This document shows positions 12,465 to 14,158 of a stretch of DNA of 14,158 nucleotides, in pieces. Numbering within the stretch: the first letter of the stretch is position 1; every line of letters starts with the position of its first letter. The stretch covers positions 1 through 14,158 of the forward strand of contig FR882205.1 in the NCBI GenBank assembly GCA_000434935.1. The letters run 5' to 3'. The notes beneath the pieces were generated by a model. The model made no database searches, was not told where the DNA came from, and saw only the letters and a list, made by a program, of their open reading frames with translations. This stretch comes from Bacteroides sp. CAG:709 (GTDB taxonomy: Bacteria; Bacteroidota; Bacteroidia; Bacteroidales; UBA932). The position numbers and the translations under genes were made by a program.

Positions 12465-13190
12465 ATGGCGTGGAAACTGCTGGCTGAAGGACTTTCTGTC
12501 GGGTATGACGGCAAGGCATTGCTCCGCAACCTATCGTTCGCGGTAGGGCCGGGGGAGTGCGTGCTGCTCTGCGGCGGAAACGGCATGGGCAAGAGTACAT
12601 TGCTCCGGACGCTGGCCGGGCTGCAGAAACCTCTTGGTGGGACTGTCCGGAATCCCGTCGGCGGAAAGGCGGTGCTGGTCCCGTCGCGCATTCCCAAAGT
12701 AGCCGGCTTTACCGTGAAAAAGTTCATCGGGCTTACGACTTTTCAGGAGACGGACTGGCTGGGAAGGATCGGCAAAGAATTGGAGGCGCGCATCGCCGGC
12801 TCTATGTCAATGCTTGATATACAGGAGTTTGCGGACAGGGATATTTCTACGTTGAGTGACGGTGAATTCCAGAAAGTCTGCATAGCGGCAGCCGTGGCGA
12901 GAAATGCTGAAGTGGTTCTGCTGGACGAACCGACGGCATTCCTGGATGTCGAAGCTCGTGAAACGGTGCTGCAGACATTGTCGGACATCGTCAGATGCGA
13001 GAATGCTCCGGCGATAATATTTTCCTCCCACGACATTTACTCGGCGGTCAGGCATTGCACCAGAATCTTCGGCCTTTATAAAAATACGGACCGGGAAACC
13101 TCTTTCATGGATTCCGGTCCGTGTGTGTCTGAATTTGATGCTGTGCTGGAACGCTGCTTCCCGAATATTCCTATTCGTCGGCAATTATAA
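12465..13190 (+). CDS. ABC transporter ATP-binding protein (FecE/BtuD-like), orphan
   Basis: A 241-aa ATPase subunit resembling those of iron-siderophore or cobalamin importers. Walker A is GGNGMGKST (37-45), the signature is LSDGE (130-134, instead of LSGGQ/E), Walker B is VVLLDEPTAFLD (150-161) and the switch His is H189 in SSHD. At the Q-loop the usual Gln appears to be Ser (VPS, S74). No permease or binding protein is encoded nearby, although such genes normally flank the ATPase, so it must pair with a distant permease or do something else. It is co-operonic with rsmG (2-bp gap). Its 3' end overlaps the convergent DeoR gene by 20 bp. Substrate cannot be assigned. Confidence 0.85.
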   Translation: MAWKLLAEGLSVGYDGKALLRNLSFAVGPGECVLLCGGNGMGKSTLLRTLAGLQKPLGGTVRNPVGGKAVLVPSRIPKVAGFTVKKFIGLTTFQETDWLGRIGKELEARIAGSMSMLDIQEFADRDISTLSDGEFQKVCIAAAVARNAEVVLLDEPTAFLDVEARETVLQTLSDIVRCENAPAIIFSSHDIYSAVRHCTRIFGLYKNTDRETSFMDSGPCVSEFDAVLERCFPNIPIRRQL

Positions 13191-13941
13191 TTTGCACACC
13201 TGCATCCTCGATCTTCTCTCTCAATGATTCCGGCATTCCCTTGTCGGTAATGATGATGTCAATGTCTTCGATGTTGCCGATTTTTCCGAATCCGCGTCTG
13301 CCGAATTTCGATGAATCCGCAAGCACGACCGTCTGTGATGCCGCTTTCATCATGGCGTTCGTAAGCTCGGCCTCTTCGATCGTCGCGCAGGTCACGCCGG
13401 AAGCGAGGTCAATGCCGTCGCAGCCGATGTATAGCTTTGAGCAGCTGGCGTTTTTCAATCCCTCTACTGCATACTCGCCGCGCACGGAGAAAGAGTTTTT
13501 GTACAATGCTCCTCCCAGGATGAATACCTTGACATTGCTCCTGCTGTGCATGAGGACCGCGATGCCCAATGACGGGGTTACGACATTGATCATGCCGTTC
13601 GGCTCTAGTTTCTCGGCGAATGCGGTAACGGTGGAACCTGATGCCAGGATTATGGCGTCATCCGGTTTTATCAATGTCTGGGCGGCCTTTGCGATCGCCT
13701 GCTTCTCTTCGATGTGCTGTGATGTCTTCTCGTCGATGCTGATGTCCATCACATGCGGCTTGACCGGTGAAGCGCTGCCGTGGGTCCTGTACAGAACTCC
13801 CTGACTTTCAAGGATTCTGAGGTCCTTTCTGATGGTTGCTCCTGTGACGCCCAGCTGGTCTGCGATGTCCAGGACTCTGATAAATCCGTTTTTGGCAAGT
13901 TGATCCTTGATGTACTTGTGCCGTTCTGCAATACTTATCAT
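13171..13941 (-). CDS. DeoR-family transcriptional regulator
   Basis: A 256-aa repressor-type regulator, typically of sugar or nucleoside metabolism. The N-terminal winged HTH (4-58) has the DeoR signature IADQLGVTGATIRKDLRIL (26-44) and RTHGSA (52-57). The C-terminal effector domain (about 75-235) resembles ribose-5-phosphate isomerase-like sensors, with SGST (101-104), GCDG (173-176), ATIEEAEL (186-193) and DSSKFGR (209-215), expected to bind a phosphorylated sugar. Start taken at 13941 (MISIAERHKYI), matching the family; an in-frame ATG at 13977 overlaps the -7 box and would precede the transcription start. Its target is not apparent: the convergent neighbour is an ABC ATPase and the divergent side is cut by the window end. 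Confidence 0.93.
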   Translation of the reverse strand: MISIAERHKYIKDQLAKNGFIRVLDIADQLGVTGATIRKDLRILESQGVLYRTHGSASPVKPHVMDISIDEKTSQHIEEKQAIAKAAQTLIKPDDAIILASGSTVTAFAEKLEPNGMINVVTPSLGIAVLMHSRSNVKVFILGGALYKNSFSVRGEYAVEGLKNASCSKLYIGCDGIDLASGVTCATIEEAELTNAMMKAASQTVVLADSSKFGRRGFGKIGNIEDIDIIITDKGMPESLREKIEDAGVQIIIADE

Positions 13942-13974
13942 TTTCGTTTGCTTTTTTTTGATTTCGCTTCGTTG

Positions 13975-13982
13975 CAAATGTA
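13975..13982 (-). promoter_or_regulatory. -7 box of the DeoR-family gene
   Basis: TACATTTG on the minus strand fits TAnnTTTG; only TTTT/TTTC lies at the -33 position 18-19 bp upstream. Predicted initiation near 13968 supports the ATG at 13941 as the true start. Confidence 0.65.
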
Positions 13983-14012
13983 CGAATAAATTAATTAAAT
14001 GAAAAGTTTGCG

Positions 14013-14158
14013 TAACTTTGTATGTTCTTCAATCCGCTTCAGGATGAACTCGATGATTTCGGAAACATCGACCATGTGTGTGCCCAGGGGAAAGGTACTG
14101 ATTGGCCGTTCTTGTCGAATATGCGGATGCTAATACCGTTGTCGTCTATTCAGACGTG
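14013..14158 (+). other. Unresolved edge: -7-like box and open frame running off the window
   Basis: TAACTTTG at 14013-14020 is a -7 match facing right, divergent from the DeoR gene. One plus frame is open from ATG 14022 to the window end (45 codons, beginning MFFNPLQDELDD), but that ATG would sit before or at the transcription start. Another plus frame, open from a TTG at 14102, reads more like protein near the edge (VEYADANTVVVYSDV). A minus-strand frame (14075 to about 13997, MVDVSEIIEFIL) also looks protein-like, but all minus frames have stops in the last 35 bases. No gene can be assigned with confidence; it may be a 5' gene fragment or frameshifted sequence. Confidence 0.3.

Noticed and set aside
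13942..13977. Longer DeoR protein starting at 13977
   Set aside because: This ATG overlaps the -7 box and precedes the predicted transcription start; the family start motif begins at 13941.

Overview
The window reads as a chromosomal segment of a Bacteroidetes (most likely Bacteroidales) bacterium. Several start regions carry the Bacteroidetes promoter signature, a -7 box TAnnTTTG with a -33 TTG/TTTG about 19 bp upstream (clear at the tRNA-Lys pair, rplS and rpmH). Most starts lack a Shine-Dalgarno sequence. The protein repertoire also fits: a PepSY-like lipoprotein beside a HAMP-less histidine kinase, and a DeoR regulator of Bacteroidales type. Genus cannot be read from the sequence alone.

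Layout. (1) 1-312: terminator and two tandem tRNA-Lys genes (CUU and UUU anticodons), leftward. (2) 313-1340: GC-rich hairpin spacer, an FKBP-type prolyl isomerase (+), palindromic repeats and a leftward terminator. (3) 1341-4692, all leftward: HTH/coiled-coil regulator, OmpR-type response regulator, sensor kinase (ATGA overlap) and a PepSY-like lipoprotein, a probable envelope-sensing module. (4) 4693-5233: a 541-bp gene-free stretch rich in inverted and direct repeats. (5) 5234-7116: grpE-dnaJ chaperone operon (+). (6) 7122-7757: rplS and tRNA-Arg(ACG), closed by a strong terminator. (7) 7758-8220: gene-free region filled with a roughly 51-bp-period repeat array, part of which matches the repeats after the FKBP gene. 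(8) 8222-8523: rpmH (-) and polA (+) start back to back from a compact divergent promoter region. (9) 8581-13190: polA, an ECF-type sigma factor, rsmG and an ABC ATPase form a tight operon (29-bp overlap, then two 2-bp gaps). (10) 13171-13941: a leftward DeoR-family repressor that overlaps the ABC gene tail-to-tail by 20 bp. (11) 13942-14158: its promoter and an unresolved edge sequence.

Most of the window is housekeeping: translation (tRNAs, L19, L34, RsmG), DNA repair and replication (PolA) and protein folding (GrpE, DnaJ, FKBP). I found no phage, CRISPR, transposase or defence system. The least explained material is the phased palindromic repeat family at 1083-1160 and 7847-7983 with its degenerate continuation to about 8180, the structured spacers at 473-565 and 4824-5083, the cysteine-studded N-terminus of GrpE, and the apparently proofreading-dead PolA.
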